From Nitrosomonas sp. (lineage in GTDB: Bacteria > Pseudomonadota > Gammaproteobacteria > Burkholderiales > Nitrosomonadaceae), in contig JADJBK010000006.1 of the NCBI GenBank assembly GCA_016703745.1, positions 1,798,001 to 1,862,000 of the forward strand: 64,000 bases of DNA, in the 5' to 3' direction. A model generated the notes under the pieces. The model searched no databases, was not told where the DNA came from, and saw only the letters and a program-made list of their open reading frames with translations. Of this stretch, positions 17,801 through 26,691 are shown one piece after another. Numbering within the stretch: the first letter of the stretch is position 1; the number at the start of each line of letters is the position of its first letter. A program made the translations under genes and the position numbers.

Positions 17801-18949
17801 ATGCGTGATAATCAGCAGTTCTTCTGGCGTCAGAAGATTCATGCGCATCAATGGTTTTTCATTGCTGCCTGTATTTATGCGCTACTGATCATACCAATGA
17901 CCGTATTTGCCCGGGGCGGTTTTGCTCCTGTCATTCTGGCTGTGCCTGCCATGCATGCCTATGAGATGTTGTTTGGCTATGCGCTGGCACTGATTGCGGG
18001 CTACCTGCTGGGACCCATGCCTGCCTGGCATCTATTGCTGTTGCTGGGGATGTGGCTGGTGGCGCGGGTGAGCACGCTGACCGTACTGACAGGTGACTGG
18101 GGATGGTTGAGTCTTGTCGGCAATGGTGGTTTTGCCATGCTGCTCGCCTGGCGGTTACTGCCACGTTTATGGGTGGCCAAAAAATGGCGCAATCGCTTGC
18201 TTGCGCCGCTGCTGGGAATGATTTGTGCTGCGACTATCGTTACTGGTTTGACTGGACAGATAGCGGCATTCGAATGGAGTCGTCATCTGATCGATGAAAG
18301 CGTGCAATTATTCGCACTGTTGATGCTGTTCATGGGCGGGAGAATGCTCGCACCTGCTGTTGCCGGAGAATTCTATCGTCAGGGCAGGGAATTGGAAGCC
18401 CGAGTGCAGCCACATATCGAAGGATGGTTAATTGTCACCGTTTTGGCATCTGTTATGTTATCACCGGTCATTAAACCGGTAGCTGGCATGATGCTGATTC
18501 TGGCGGGAATGCTGACTGGTATCCGTCTGCTCCGCTGGCAGTTGTGGCATTGCCTGGCACGCCCGGATCTCATCTGCCTGGGGCTGGGTTACGCCTGGCT
18601 GGCGCTGGGACTTGGATTGCTCGGATGGGTAAAACTGAATGGAGGGATGCATGCCAGTACGATGGTGCATGCTATTACCATTGGCGCACTTGGTACGCTT
18701 TCAGTCAATGTGATGGTGCGCGTCACGCTTTTGCACGTCAAACAGTATCCTTCAAGAATTCCGCTGATACTGACCATCACTTTCCTGATGTCGCTGGCTG
18801 CTATTGCGCGCATTTGTGCGGACTTTAGCGGGCAGCGAGAAACTCTGTTGGTATTGGCTGCTTCCGCCTGGAGTTTCAGCATGCTGCTGGTTCTGTTTAT
18901 ACTGGTAAATAGTAGCCGCGATCAATCGGTATCTATGCCATTACGTTAA
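17801..18949 (+). CDS. nnrS: NnrS family haem-copper membrane protein
   Basis: 382 residues and about 11-12 transmembrane segments. VPAMHAYEMLFGYALALIAGYLLG near residue 45 and HASTMVHAITIGALGTLSVNVMVRVT in the C-terminal half are diagnostic of NnrS, with conserved His residues expected to bind metal. NnrS proteins help cells tolerate nitric oxide, which an ammonia oxidiser makes from hydroxylamine and nitrite. The ATG follows the cysE stop with no spacing, so the two are co-translated. Confidence 0.88.
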   Translation: MRDNQQFFWRQKIHAHQWFFIAACIYALLIIPMTVFARGGFAPVILAVPAMHAYEMLFGYALALIAGYLLGPMPAWHLLLLLGMWLVARVSTLTVLTGDWGWLSLVGNGGFAMLLAWRLLPRLWVAKKWRNRLLAPLLGMICAATIVTGLTGQIAAFEWSRHLIDESVQLFALLMLFMGGRMLAPAVAGEFYRQGRELEARVQPHIEGWLIVTVLASVMLSPVIKPVAGMMLILAGMLTGIRLLRWQLWHCLARPDLICLGLGYAWLALGLGLLGWVKLNGGMHASTMVHAITIGALGTLSVNVMVRVTLLHVKQYPSRIPLILTITFLMSLAAIARICADFSGQRETLLVLAASAWSFSMLLVLFILVNSSRDQSVSMPLR

Positions 18950-19206
18950 GTTTCTGATAATGCCTTTTATGAATGAATGCCGATCATTGCACTAAAGCCA
19001 GCGCTATTTTCAGCTTCATGGGGAAGAGTTGCCGTTAGTGAGTATTGGCGATCTGTAACAACCATGTTTAGAAGAGCGCCATTAAGATCAATCTGTTTGT
19101 CGTTAAAGAATGCGAGAAAAAAATCAGAATTTTTGGAGATACCGATGCGGTTAACCAAATTTTATAAATATAGGCAAGCTACATAACTTCTGATACTTAC
19201 TAAAAA

Positions 19207-19890
19207 ATGCTACAGAAAATAAAGCTGAATCTGGAGGAGTTGGGAGCCTTAAACACGCTATTGTATTTATTTGGCAAGGTACTTTATCGGCTCAGCTTTA
19301 GAAAAATAAGACTGCACAAATATTACATAACACGGCAACCCGTCTCGCCACAAAAGCTAGTGCCGATCAATAAGGCACTTGATATTGAGATAAGACAAAT
19401 TGATGTGAATGATGGGGTTTTGCAGCAAATGGATAGGCCATTCAGCACGCTGCAGGCACGTTTTAATCATGGGGGAAATTGTTTTGTTGCATTGAAGAAA
19501 GGCCGATTCGCTGGTAATTTGTGGTTAAATTTTGACAAATACCGGGAAGACGAAGTGAGGTGCACCTACATGTTGCCGCCCGCAGGTCAGAATGCGTGGG
19601 ATTATGATGTGTTTGTTGTGCCTGAATTTCGTTTTTCCTATACTTTTGCCAAACTGTGGGAATACGCGAATACCGTTATGTTCCAGCGTGGAATTGTCTA
19701 CGTATATAGTCGAGTTAATTTTTACAATATATCGTCACTTCGTGCACACAAAAAGCTCGGCAGCAAAATTATCGGCTCATTGGTATTTATTACAATTGGT
19801 AGCTTTCAGATATCTGTAAGTACCCGTTTCAAGCCGTATTTGACCATCACTATCGATCAGGGTAAGTTTCCAAAGCTGATGATCGAATAA
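19207..19890 (+). CDS. GNAT-like N-acetyltransferase family protein
   Basis: 227 residues, no signal peptide. The C-terminal half carries a GNAT-like arrangement: VFVVPEFRFSYTFAKLWEYAN as the acetyl-CoA-binding helix region, then SRVNFYNISSLRAHKKLGSKIIGS, the usual penultimate helix motif. The family is often found in polysaccharide loci, but no such genes are beside it here. AT content is higher than in the neighbours (many AAA/ATT codons), which may mean recent acquisition. No clear ribosome-binding site precedes the ATG. Confidence 0.6.
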   Translation: MLQKIKLNLEELGALNTLLYLFGKVLYRLSFRKIRLHKYYITRQPVSPQKLVPINKALDIEIRQIDVNDGVLQQMDRPFSTLQARFNHGGNCFVALKKGRFAGNLWLNFDKYREDEVRCTYMLPPAGQNAWDYDVFVVPEFRFSYTFAKLWEYANTVMFQRGIVYVYSRVNFYNISSLRAHKKLGSKIIGSLVFITIGSFQISVSTRFKPYLTITIDQGKFPKLMIE

Positions 19891-20057
19891 CATATTGAAA
19901 AGCTGGTAACCGTTGTCTCCCTGCGTTCCTGCTGTTAGTTCCTTGCATCTTGGCGGGAGCTCTTGTTTTTGGGAGGGAAAGATCAAAAAATATTTGGTTA
20001 AATCTTGATGCACCAGATTTATTGGTTACTGGAGAGGCGTGTATAAGTCATCTATTT

Positions 20058-20146
20058 TGGTGCCCGGAGCCGGAGTCGAACCGGCACGGACGTTAAGGTC
20101 CGAGGGATTTTAAGTCCCTTGTGTCTACCAATTTCACCACCCGGGC
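20058..20146 (-). tRNA. tRNA-Leu (anticodon TAA)
   Basis: The minus strand reads GCCCGGGTGGTGAAATTGG at the 5' end, anticodon loop CTTAAAA, a long variable arm as in class II tRNAs, T-loop GGTTCGACTCC and an encoded CCA. Third gene of a Gly-Cys-Leu array. Confidence 0.97.
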
Positions 20147-20164
20147 AATCACAAATATTTCTTA

Positions 20165-20238
20165 TGGAGGCGGGGGTCGGAATCGAACCGGCGTAGACGG
20201 CTTTGCAGGCCGCTGCATGACCACTCTGCCACCCCGCC
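20165..20238 (-). tRNA. tRNA-Cys (anticodon GCA)
   Basis: The minus strand has acceptor GGCGGGG, anticodon loop CTGCAAA, T-loop GGTTCGATTCC and an encoded CCA. Middle gene of the array, 18 bases upstream of tRNA-Leu. Confidence 0.97.
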
Positions 20239-20312
20239 TAATTGAGTCGAGCTACATTAAGAGAAAAGCGAAATCTTTTTCTGGATTCTAATGTGTTTCG
20301 AGTATTTCTAAA

Positions 20313-20387
20313 TGGAGCGGGAAACGAGGCTCGAACTCGCGACCCCAACCTTGGCAAGGTTGTGCTCTACCACTGAGCTATTCCCGC
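20313..20387 (-). tRNA. tRNA-Gly (anticodon GCC)
   Basis: The minus strand has acceptor GCGGGAA, D-arm AGCTCAGTGGTAGAGC, anticodon loop TTGCCAA, T-loop AGTTCGAGCCT and an encoded CCA. First gene of the Gly-Cys-Leu array, the same order as E. coli glyW-cysT-leuZ. Confidence 0.97.
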
Positions 20388-20448
20388 TTATGAAGCTTTA
20401 TTTCTGCAATTACCAATTCCCTTGTGGTTATCGGCTGGCAGGCGTGTG

Positions 20449-20476
20449 ATTATAAAGCCACCACTGTAATTGTCAA
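20449..20476 (-). promoter_or_regulatory. Sigma-70 promoter of the tRNA Gly-Cys-Leu operon
   Basis: On the minus strand TTGACA (20471-20476) and TATAAT (20449-20454) are separated by 16 bases. Both hexamers match the consensus exactly. The tRNA-Gly 5' end is about 60 bases downstream. No other promoter in the window reads as well. Confidence 0.85.
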
Positions 20477-20639
20477 GAAATAGCACGAAAGTGCAGCACC
20501 TCCCGCTAACTTAAAGAACATTTGCTGCAAAATCTATGGTTTACGATAAAGCAAAACCATCTGACTTAAATCGATTTTTTTAAGATTGGCTACTTCTTCT
20601 GGAAAACACCCTCGAACATACTTTGCCCTGGTTGGCGTA

Positions 20640-21263
20640 TTGAGTCGAATCCTTAAAGACTGGTACGGTTAGTTTTATTCCAAAGGCAATGAATTTATAC
20701 AAAGTCTTCCAGTCCGGAAGAAGGTAGGTAAGGAATCAGCGTGCTTTCTCCTGAAAGCATTTATTACGTCTTGCAATTTGTTTTGCTCATTGATGCAAGA
20801 TACGGCAATATTGCTGTGCCTGATCGACCAAAAACGCCAGCATCATCAAACAGGCAAAGACAGTGGATAAATGCCGGTAACCGTGCCCGAAGTTATGTTC
20901 GAAGTGATGGTCTTTTATTTTTAAGGTATTAGGCGTTTTATTCTCAATTCCAACGTGCGCGCCTGGCGCAAGAGCTTAGGCGAGACATTATTCGGTCGTT
21001 TCCGTAAATAAGTATCCGATAGCGCGTGGTCAGCGCCATACAAGGATTTTAGATTGGCCCGAATTAAATCATCTTCCCTGTCTTGGTCAAATTGCAATAA
21101 TGAAGGATGCGTTAAGCTAAATAACCGCAAATCCCGACATCAAGCAATCGCTTGGGAAGAATACTTTGCCGCTTTCTTTGTCTTCAATTCTCTCAAAACA
21201 AGCGCGAATTTTCTTGGTTAAATCGGGCGCACTTAAATGCTTGCGAAAGGAGAGTGTTGGCAT
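20640..21263 (-). pseudogene. Decayed DDE transposase (IS4-type), internally deleted and frameshifted
   Basis: Read on the minus strand from an ATG at 21263, the sequence gives PTLSFRKHLSAPDLTKKI, then a frameshift, then FSLTHPSLLQFDQDREDD and SDTYLRKRPNNVSPKLLR. After a deletion it continues ELRIKRLIP, another frameshift, LKIKDHHFEHNFGHG and HLSTVFACLMMLAFLVDQ, followed by in-frame stops. These match my memory of the N- and C-terminal ends of one IS4-like transposase family; the catalytic core between them is gone. The 3' boundary is approximate. Inverted repeats were not found, so this is a relic. Confidence 0.65.
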
Positions 21264-21411
21264 GGTGATTATCTGTCACTTTAATTTATAATTCTATGGT
21301 GCTCTGATTAAAAAGAAAGTTTACGAAAACCTGCTTTTGAAAATCGCTGAATAGCTTTCTTTTCCTTGTGTTTGTATGGAAGCGGAGATGGCTGGTTGCA
21401 AGAGACTATTT

Positions 21412-21440
21412 TTGCATTAAATTTAAAATAAACGTAGAAT
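21412..21440 (+). promoter_or_regulatory. Promoter of rpsT (and possibly hao)
   Basis: TTGCAT (21412-21417) and TAGAAT (21435-21440) with a 17-base spacer, ahead of a leader of about 53 bases before rpsT. Confidence 0.6.
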
Positions 21441-21499
21441 CACGTGTTATGTTGAAACACGTCAGCAACTGGTAACAGATATAAGGGTACAAACAAACT

Positions 21500-21763
21500 A
21501 TGGCAAATACCGCGCAAGCTAAAAAGAGAGCTAGACAAACAGTCAAAAAACGCGAACACAATTTTAGTTTGCGTTCAAAATTAAGAACCGCAATCAAGGC
21601 AATCAGAACTGCGATTGCGGCTGGCGACAAAAAACAGGCTGAATTAACATTTAGTAAATCAGCGAGCGTCATAGATTCAATCGCTGGAAAGGGAATTATT
21701 CATAAAAACAAAGCATCAAGGCACAAGAGTCGCCTTTCAGGTGCTATCAGGGTTATGGGTTGA
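21500..21763 (+). CDS. rpsT: Small ribosomal subunit protein bS20
   Basis: Primary 16S rRNA-binding protein of the 30S subunit. 87 residues, beginning [18 protein letters not shown] and rich in Lys, Arg and Ala, with the conserved [12 protein letters not shown] and [13 protein letters not shown] segments. It is monocistronic in many bacteria, but here hao starts only 54 bases downstream with no visible terminator between them. Confidence 0.97.
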   Translation: MANTAQAKKRARQTVKKREHNFSLRSKLRTAIKAIRTAIAAGDKKQAELTFSKSASVIDSIAGKGIIHKNKASRHKSRLSGAIRVMG

Positions 21764-21817
21764 GGCTGTGTTGTTTGCGGCTGAAGAGTGTTATCTATTG
21801 TAAATAAGGAGAGAGAC

Positions 21818-23536
21818 ATGCATGCCGGATTTTGGCTGAAGGGAGTACTGCTAGCTTGTGGATTAGCGCTGGCTGGTGGGGTACAGGCGAACATATCGAC
21901 GGTGCCGGATGTAACGTATGAAGCGTTGGGTCTGGATCGTAGCAAGGCGACGCCGAAAGAGACGCACGAAGCGTTGGTGAAGCGTTACAAGGATCCGGCG
22001 CAAGGGGCGGGTAAGGGCACGATGGGGGAATACTGGGAGCCGATACCGTACAGCATGTACCTGGATCCGGCCACGTTTTACAAGCCACCGACCTCAATGC
22101 GCGACAAGGCGAGCCGGAAGGAATGTGTAGAATGCCACACAGATGAGTCGCCGGTATGGGTACAGGCGTGGAAGCGCAGCACCCATGCGAACCTGGACAA
22201 GGTTCGCAAACTGCAGCCGAGTGATCCGACCTACTACAAGAAAGCCAAGTTAGAAGAAGTCGAAGCCAATCTGCGTTCGATGGGTAAGTTAGGCGAGAAA
22301 GAACCTTTGAAAGAAGTTGGCTGTATAGACTGTCACGTATCGATCAATGCGGACTCGAAGCAAAAGATTGATCACAGCAAAGACCTGATCATGCCGACAG
22401 CAGATGTTTGTGGTGCCTGCCACCTGCGTGAATTTGCCGAACGTGAATCCGAGCGTGACACCATGATCTGGCCGAATGGACAATGGCCGGACGGACGTCC
22501 ATCCCATGCGCTTGACTACAGCGCCAACGTTGAGACCACCGTCTGGGCCGCGATGCCGCAAAGAGAAGTTGCGGAAGGCTGCACCATGTGCCATACCAAC
22601 CAGAACAAATGTGACTCCTGCCATACACGTCACGAATTTTCTGCAGCCGAATCGCGCAAACCGGAAGCGTGCGCCACCTGCCATAGCGGAGTAGACCACA
22701 ACAACTGGGAAACCTATTCCATGTCCAAGCACGGCAAGATGGTTGCCATGCTGGGCGATAAATGGAACTGGGAAGCACCGCTGAAAGATGCCTACGCTGT
22801 TGGTGGACAAAATGCACCGACCTGTGCGGGTTGCCATTTCGAGTATGAAGGCGAATACACCCACAACATCACACGCAAGATTCGTTGGGCGAACTACCCA
22901 TTTGTTCCGGGCATTGCAGAAAACATCACCAGCGACTGGTCAGAAGCACGGCTTGACTCCTGGGTTGTCACCTGCACCCAGTGTCACTCCGAACGTTTTG
23001 CCCGCTCCTACCTGGAACTGATGGACAAAGGCACACTGGAAGGATTGGCCAAATATCAGGAAGCCCATGAACTGGTTGAAAAGCTGTACAAGGCAGGCAA
23101 CCTGACGGGACAGAAAACCAATCGTCCTGCTCCTCCGGAGCCAGAGAAACCTGGTTTCCATATTTTCACCCAGCTCTTCTGGTCGAAAGGCAACAACCCG
23201 GCCTCGATCGAACTGAAAGTACTGGAAATGGCTGAAAACGACCTGGCAAAAATGCACGTTGGTCTGGCGCATACCAACCCGGGTGGCTGGACCTATACCG
23301 AAGGTTGGGGTCCGATCAACCGTGCCTATGTTGAAATTCAGGATGAACACACCAAAATGCAGGAAATGGCTGCTCTGCAGGAACGGGTGAACAAACTGGA
23401 GAGCAAGAAAACCAGCCTGCTGGACATCACGACCCCTGAGGACAAAATCTCCCTGGGTGGACTGGGTGGTGGCATGCTGCTCGCGGGCACACTGGCCTTG
23501 CTTGGCTGGCGCAGCCGCAAGCAGAAACAGGCTTGA
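21818..23536 (+). CDS. hao: Hydroxylamine oxidoreductase (octahaem cytochrome)
   Basis: Periplasmic enzyme that oxidises hydroxylamine to nitric oxide/nitrite and passes electrons to cytochrome c554; the central catabolic enzyme of ammonia oxidisers. 572 residues from the ATG at 21818, which follows AAGGAG; an upstream in-frame start at 21788 is less likely. Signal peptide of about 24 residues. Eight CxxCH motifs are present in order: CVECH, CIDCH, CGACH, CTMCH, CDSCH, CATCH, CAGCH, CTQCH. The last is followed by [15 protein letters not shown], which carries the Tyr that cross-links the P460 haem of the neighbouring subunit. A C-terminal hydrophobic helix ([17 protein letters not shown]) with basic end would anchor the precursor. 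Full length and intact. Confidence 0.98.
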   Translation: MHAGFWLKGVLLACGLALAGGVQANISTVPDVTYEALGLDRSKATPKETHEALVKRYKDPAQGAGKGTMGEYWEPIPYSMYLDPATFYKPPTSMRDKASRKECVECHTDESPVWVQAWKRSTHANLDKVRKLQPSDPTYYKKAKLEEVEANLRSMGKLGEKEPLKEVGCIDCHVSINADSKQKIDHSKDLIMPTADVCGACHLREFAERESERDTMIWPNGQWPDGRPSHALDYSANVETTVWAAMPQREVAEGCTMCHTNQNKCDSCHTRHEFSAAESRKPEACATCHSGVDHNNWETYSMSKHGKMVAMLGDKWNWEAPLKDAYAVGGQNAPTCAGCHFEYEGEYTHNITRKIRWANYPFVPGIAENITSDWSEARLDSWVVTCTQCHSERFARSYLELMDKGTLEGLAKYQEAHELVEKLYKAGNLTGQKTNRPAPPEPEKPGFHIFTQLFWSKGNNPASIELKVLEMAENDLAKMHVGLAHTNPGGWTYTEGWGPINRAYVEIQDEHTKMQEMAALQERVNKLESKKTSLLDITTPEDKISLGGLGGGMLLAGTLALLGWRSRKQKQA

Positions 23537-24588
23537 GCGAGCCACTGACGACTGGCCAGCGCGCGCGAGCGGGCTGGCTGGACAAGATCCTCCCGTTACT
23601 CGGCATCCTGCTGGTAACGGGAGGATTTATTTTACTCGCCTGGTTTTCCTGGCTATGGTTCACTCCTGGAACGGCTCCATATCAGTATCAATTGCTGGAG
23701 ACGGGAGATAGCAGCAAATTTCCGCAACTGGAACTGAGCGCATGGCCTGACCTGACCATTGATCAATACGAAGTGCGTGTACCGGAGGTAGACCAAGTCG
23801 TTGCCTACGCCTATTTTGGGCGACGTGCGGAACATCCCCCGGTGTTGCTTGACTGGCAGAATCTCACCAGCGAACCGCTATTAATACTTGATCGCAAACC
23901 AGCTGAATTGAGTGCACTGGCGGCGGCTATTGAGAAACATGCCGCAGCAGATGCCACGATACTTGCCTGGTGGGACACCTCCGCGCAACTGGCCTTACTG
24001 ACCGGACGTCATGTCCTGTCCCGCAGCCCGTTACATGAACCGCTCATTATCCCGGAAGTCTGGCAGACACAGCGCGCTGCCATCCTTGATTACGAGAGTG
24101 CACAGGTTGCCACCGTAGTGAGTGATGAAGAGCGCACCCGGTTTCAGCGTTTCACCCACGCACTGGCCCAACCGCATAAAATCGGACTGGCTGAATTGCG
24201 CGCATTAAGTGATCCTGAGCGGGAAACCTACCTGGTAGTACACGTCACCGACCTGTACAAACTGGGATTGCTATACCCGGAAAAACTCGGAGTAGCTTAC
24301 AAAAACTACCGCATGACCGGTAACATTCACGGCATGATCAGCCACCTCAAAACTGAAATGGGGCGGCGCGGCTACACCACCTACACCCTGCAATCACTAT
24401 CGGAAGAACTGATTCGTGCTTTTTTTCTGACAGATGAAGCGAGTGACCAGACCCTGATTGCACCGCTACTGCCCCTAACCGACCGACCGCCGCCGCTGGA
24501 ACTTGACACCCCGAGACTGATCTACCAGCAAGGCGGGTATTGGGTATACAGACTGCTGGCAGAGTCATCCGATCAGAGTGGAGAATGA
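23533..24588 (+). CDS. haoB: HaoB, hydroxylamine oxidation protein (orf2 of the hao cluster)
   Basis: 351 residues. It starts at a TTG that overlaps the hao stop by four bases, so it is translationally coupled. One transmembrane segment ([24 protein letters not shown], about 20-43) anchors a large periplasmic domain with no haem motif. By position and length it matches orf2/haoB, found between hao and cycA in Nitrosomonas. Its role, perhaps in assembly of the oxidoreductase, is not established. Confidence 0.9.
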   Translation: MSEPLTTGQRARAGWLDKILPLLGILLVTGGFILLAWFSWLWFTPGTAPYQYQLLETGDSSKFPQLELSAWPDLTIDQYEVRVPEVDQVVAYAYFGRRAEHPPVLLDWQNLTSEPLLILDRKPAELSALAAAIEKHAAADATILAWWDTSAQLALLTGRHVLSRSPLHEPLIIPEVWQTQRAAILDYESAQVATVVSDEERTRFQRFTHALAQPHKIGLAELRALSDPERETYLVVHVTDLYKLGLLYPEKLGVAYKNYRMTGNIHGMISHLKTEMGRRGYTTYTLQSLSEELIRAFFLTDEASDQTLIAPLLPLTDRPPPLELDTPRLIYQQGGYWVYRLLAESSDQSGE

Positions 24589-24695
24589 TTACGGGATACC
24601 CTGTTTGCAATGATTTACAGCCTGTCGTGATCGGGTACAATAGCGGACGGCGAGCGAATCGCAGGTCATTTTGATAAAACCAGGGCAGTTGCAAG

Positions 24696-24730
24696 CCAGT
24701 TAGTCGCCCGAAAAACAGGCGACTAACTGG
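24696..24730 (+). promoter_or_regulatory. Strong hairpin in the haoB-cycA gap
   Basis: CCAGTTAGTCGCC (24696-24708) and GGCGACTAACTGG (24718-24730) form a perfect 13-base stem with a 9-base loop. There is no T-run, and the cycA ribosome-binding site AAAGGAG follows about 27 bases later. It could stabilise or process the cycA message, or partially attenuate it. Confidence 0.6.
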
Positions 24731-24766
24731 CGACTTGACCAACCGTCCCCCACAAAAGGAGAAACA

Positions 24767-25476
24767 ATGAAACTCATCACTACCGCCAAACTGCTGGCGG
24801 TCGCGCTCATCACCCTGATAGCTGGCAACCTCATGGCAGCGGAAGCACCGTTTGAAGGCCGCAAGAAATGCAGCTCGTGCCACAAGGCGCAGGCGAAATC
24901 CTGGAACAGCACGGCGCATGCCAGTGCGATGAAATCACTAGAACCCAATGTCAAAAAGAAGCCAAGATCAAAGCCAAACTTGATCCGGCCAAAGACTACA
25001 CCCAAGACAAAGACTGTGTAGGTTGCCATGTAGATGGTTTTAACAAAAAAGGCGGCTACAACATCGACGCCCCGAACAAAATGCTGGCAGCGGTTGGTTG
25101 TGAATCCTGCCATGGTGCTGGGCGACAATATCGTGGTGATCATCGCAAGGCGGGACAAACCTTTGAGAAATCCGGCAAGACCACTCCGCGTAAAACACTG
25201 GCGGACAAAGGACAGGACTTCCATTTTGAAGAAAGCTGCAATGCCTGCCACCTGAATTACGAAGGTTCTCCGTGGAAAGGTGCCAAACCGCCTTATACCC
25301 CGTTTACACCGGATGTGGACGCGAAATATACTTTTAAATTTGATGAAATGGTCAAAAACGAAAAAGCCATGCACGAACATTACAAACTGGATGGTGTTTT
25401 TAGCGGAGAGCCTAAATTCAAATATCACGACGAATTTCAGGCCAGTGCTAAAGAAACCAAAAAAGGAAAAGACTAA
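24767..25476 (+). CDS. cycA: Cytochrome c554, tetrahaem; frame broken by a one-base shift
   Basis: Accepts electrons from hydroxylamine oxidoreductase in the periplasm. Signal peptide ends near NLMAAEAPFEG. Four haem motifs are present across two frames: CSSCH in the first, CVGCH, CESCH and CNACH in the second. Frame 1 runs from 24767 and ends at a TAG at 25019-25021. Homology resumes one frame back from 24958 and runs to 25476. The change falls in a run of five A (24953-24957); six would give NVKKEAKIKAKLDPAKD and an intact protein of about 236 residues. Possible explanations are a true inactivating deletion in one of several cycA copies, -1 slippage at AAAAAG, or an assembly error. The downstream part shows no decay, which favours a recent change or error. 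AAAGGAG precedes the ATG. cycB does not follow. Confidence 0.9.
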
Positions 25477-25516
25477 TAATCAGTAGGTCAATTTAATTAA
25501 TGAAATTTGCTCCTGC

Positions 25517-25543
25517 GAGGAAAACAGTTTTTCTGTTTTCCTC
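25517..25543 (+). terminator. Hairpin after cycA
   Basis: GAGGAAAACAG and CTGTTTTCCTC form a perfect 11-base stem with a TTTTT loop, 40 bases after the cycA stop. No T-tail follows, so termination may be weak or the hairpin may protect the 3' end. Confidence 0.6.
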
Positions 25544-25690
25544 TGGTTATGCGGGTACATATATTTTATAAATTTTTATGCTTGAAGAGTTTTTTATTCA
25601 ATATCGTAAGATTTATTTGCCGCCGATAAAAAAGAATCAAGTAAAGCTGATATGTTCTGAAACGAGCAGAGCTAATTTAGTGGTTTTTTT

Positions 25691-25714
25691 AACCGTCTGA
25701 TAGGGCGGTTTTTT
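25691..25714 (+). terminator. Rho-independent terminator
   Basis: AACCGTC (25691-25697) pairs with GGCGGTT (25704-25710), one G-U pair, 6-base loop, then a run of T to 25714. It lies 14 bases before the next ATG, so that gene needs its own start signal or depends on read-through. Confidence 0.7.
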
Positions 25715-25727
25715 CATTTGTGGCGCT

Positions 25728-26528
25728 ATGAATGTATTTAATCGTCTCCCGGAATCAAAGAATATCCATATACATTGTAAGCGGGATTATTTTATCGCCG
25801 GGCTCACCTTCTTTTGCGTAGCGATAAGTCTTGTGATAGACGCGCATGCAAGCTTAGCTTTTCAGAATTTTTTGGGTGTAGTAGCTTGGATTTTTTTATT
25901 TGGGCTTTTGCTGGGAGAAAATCGCGAGATACGAATGCAAGTGGCGATTGCCGTCACATTTGCTACGGCTGGCGAACATTTTGCATCAATTTATATGGGA
26001 GGGTACACCTACCGACTGGAAAACGTCCCGCTGTATATTCCTCCTGGACATGGTATGGTCTATCTAACCGCAGTTGCATTGGCGCGGTCTGGTTTTTTTC
26101 TTAACCATGCCAAAAAGATTGCGGTATTTGTGATTGTAGCCTGTGGTCTGTGGTCTGCTTGGGGAATCAGCGGAATTCCGGAACAGGGAGATGAGGTTGG
26201 TGCGCTGCTGTATATTGTTTTATTGATTTATTTGTTTAAAGGGAGATCGCCACTGGTTTATCTGGCGGCTTTTTTTATCACTACCTGGTTGGAGTTGATT
26301 GGAACAGCGGCAGGTACCTGGCGATGGGCGACTATCGAGCCCGTATTCAATTTATCACAAGGCAATCCTCCAAGCGGCGTAGCGGCTTGGTATTGTCTTG
26401 TAGATGCTGTTGCAATTGGTTGTGCACCAATCGCATTACAAGCCTTTCATAAATCTGGTTCAGCTTTCAAGCGATTGAAAGCTGCCGTACTCAATTTTAG
26501 GGCGATTCTGAGCAAAAATAAGGTTTGA
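25728..26528 (+). CDS. Multi-pass membrane protein, function unknown
   Basis: 266 residues with about seven hydrophobic segments, starting at YFIAGLTFFCVAISLVIDA. Charged or polar motifs inside the membrane region include TAGEHFASIYMGGYTYR, YIPPGHGMVYLTAVAL and TTWLELIGTAAGTWRW, which look conserved rather than random. I do not recognise the family. It follows the hao cluster on the same strand but is separated by two hairpins, so a functional link is only by position. Confidence 0.6.
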   Translation: MNVFNRLPESKNIHIHCKRDYFIAGLTFFCVAISLVIDAHASLAFQNFLGVVAWIFLFGLLLGENREIRMQVAIAVTFATAGEHFASIYMGGYTYRLENVPLYIPPGHGMVYLTAVALARSGFFLNHAKKIAVFVIVACGLWSAWGISGIPEQGDEVGALLYIVLLIYLFKGRSPLVYLAAFFITTWLELIGTAAGTWRWATIEPVFNLSQGNPPSGVAAWYCLVDAVAIGCAPIALQAFHKSGSAFKRLKAAVLNFRAILSKNKV

Positions 26529-26691
26529 TTATCCTAGGTCAGGACTGTAGGGATAAATATTGGAAAAACTAGTTTGCTGGTTTTTAATATTCTAAAGATG
26601 TAAATCCCCAATATCCTTTTTGACAAAACGCCAGGCAAAATATATTAGAAAAAATTTAGAGGCTTACTATTGAAGATTAATCTTGTGATCT

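Noticed and set aside
20741..20932. Short plus-strand frame in the tRNA-rpsT gap
   Set aside because: It is the reverse strand of the decayed transposase C-terminus, which explains the open frame.
24868..25476. Independent start for the second half of cycA
   Set aside because: An ATG exists in that frame at 24868 but the first 30 codons read through the other frame of the haem region; homology requires the join at 24958 with the upstream part.
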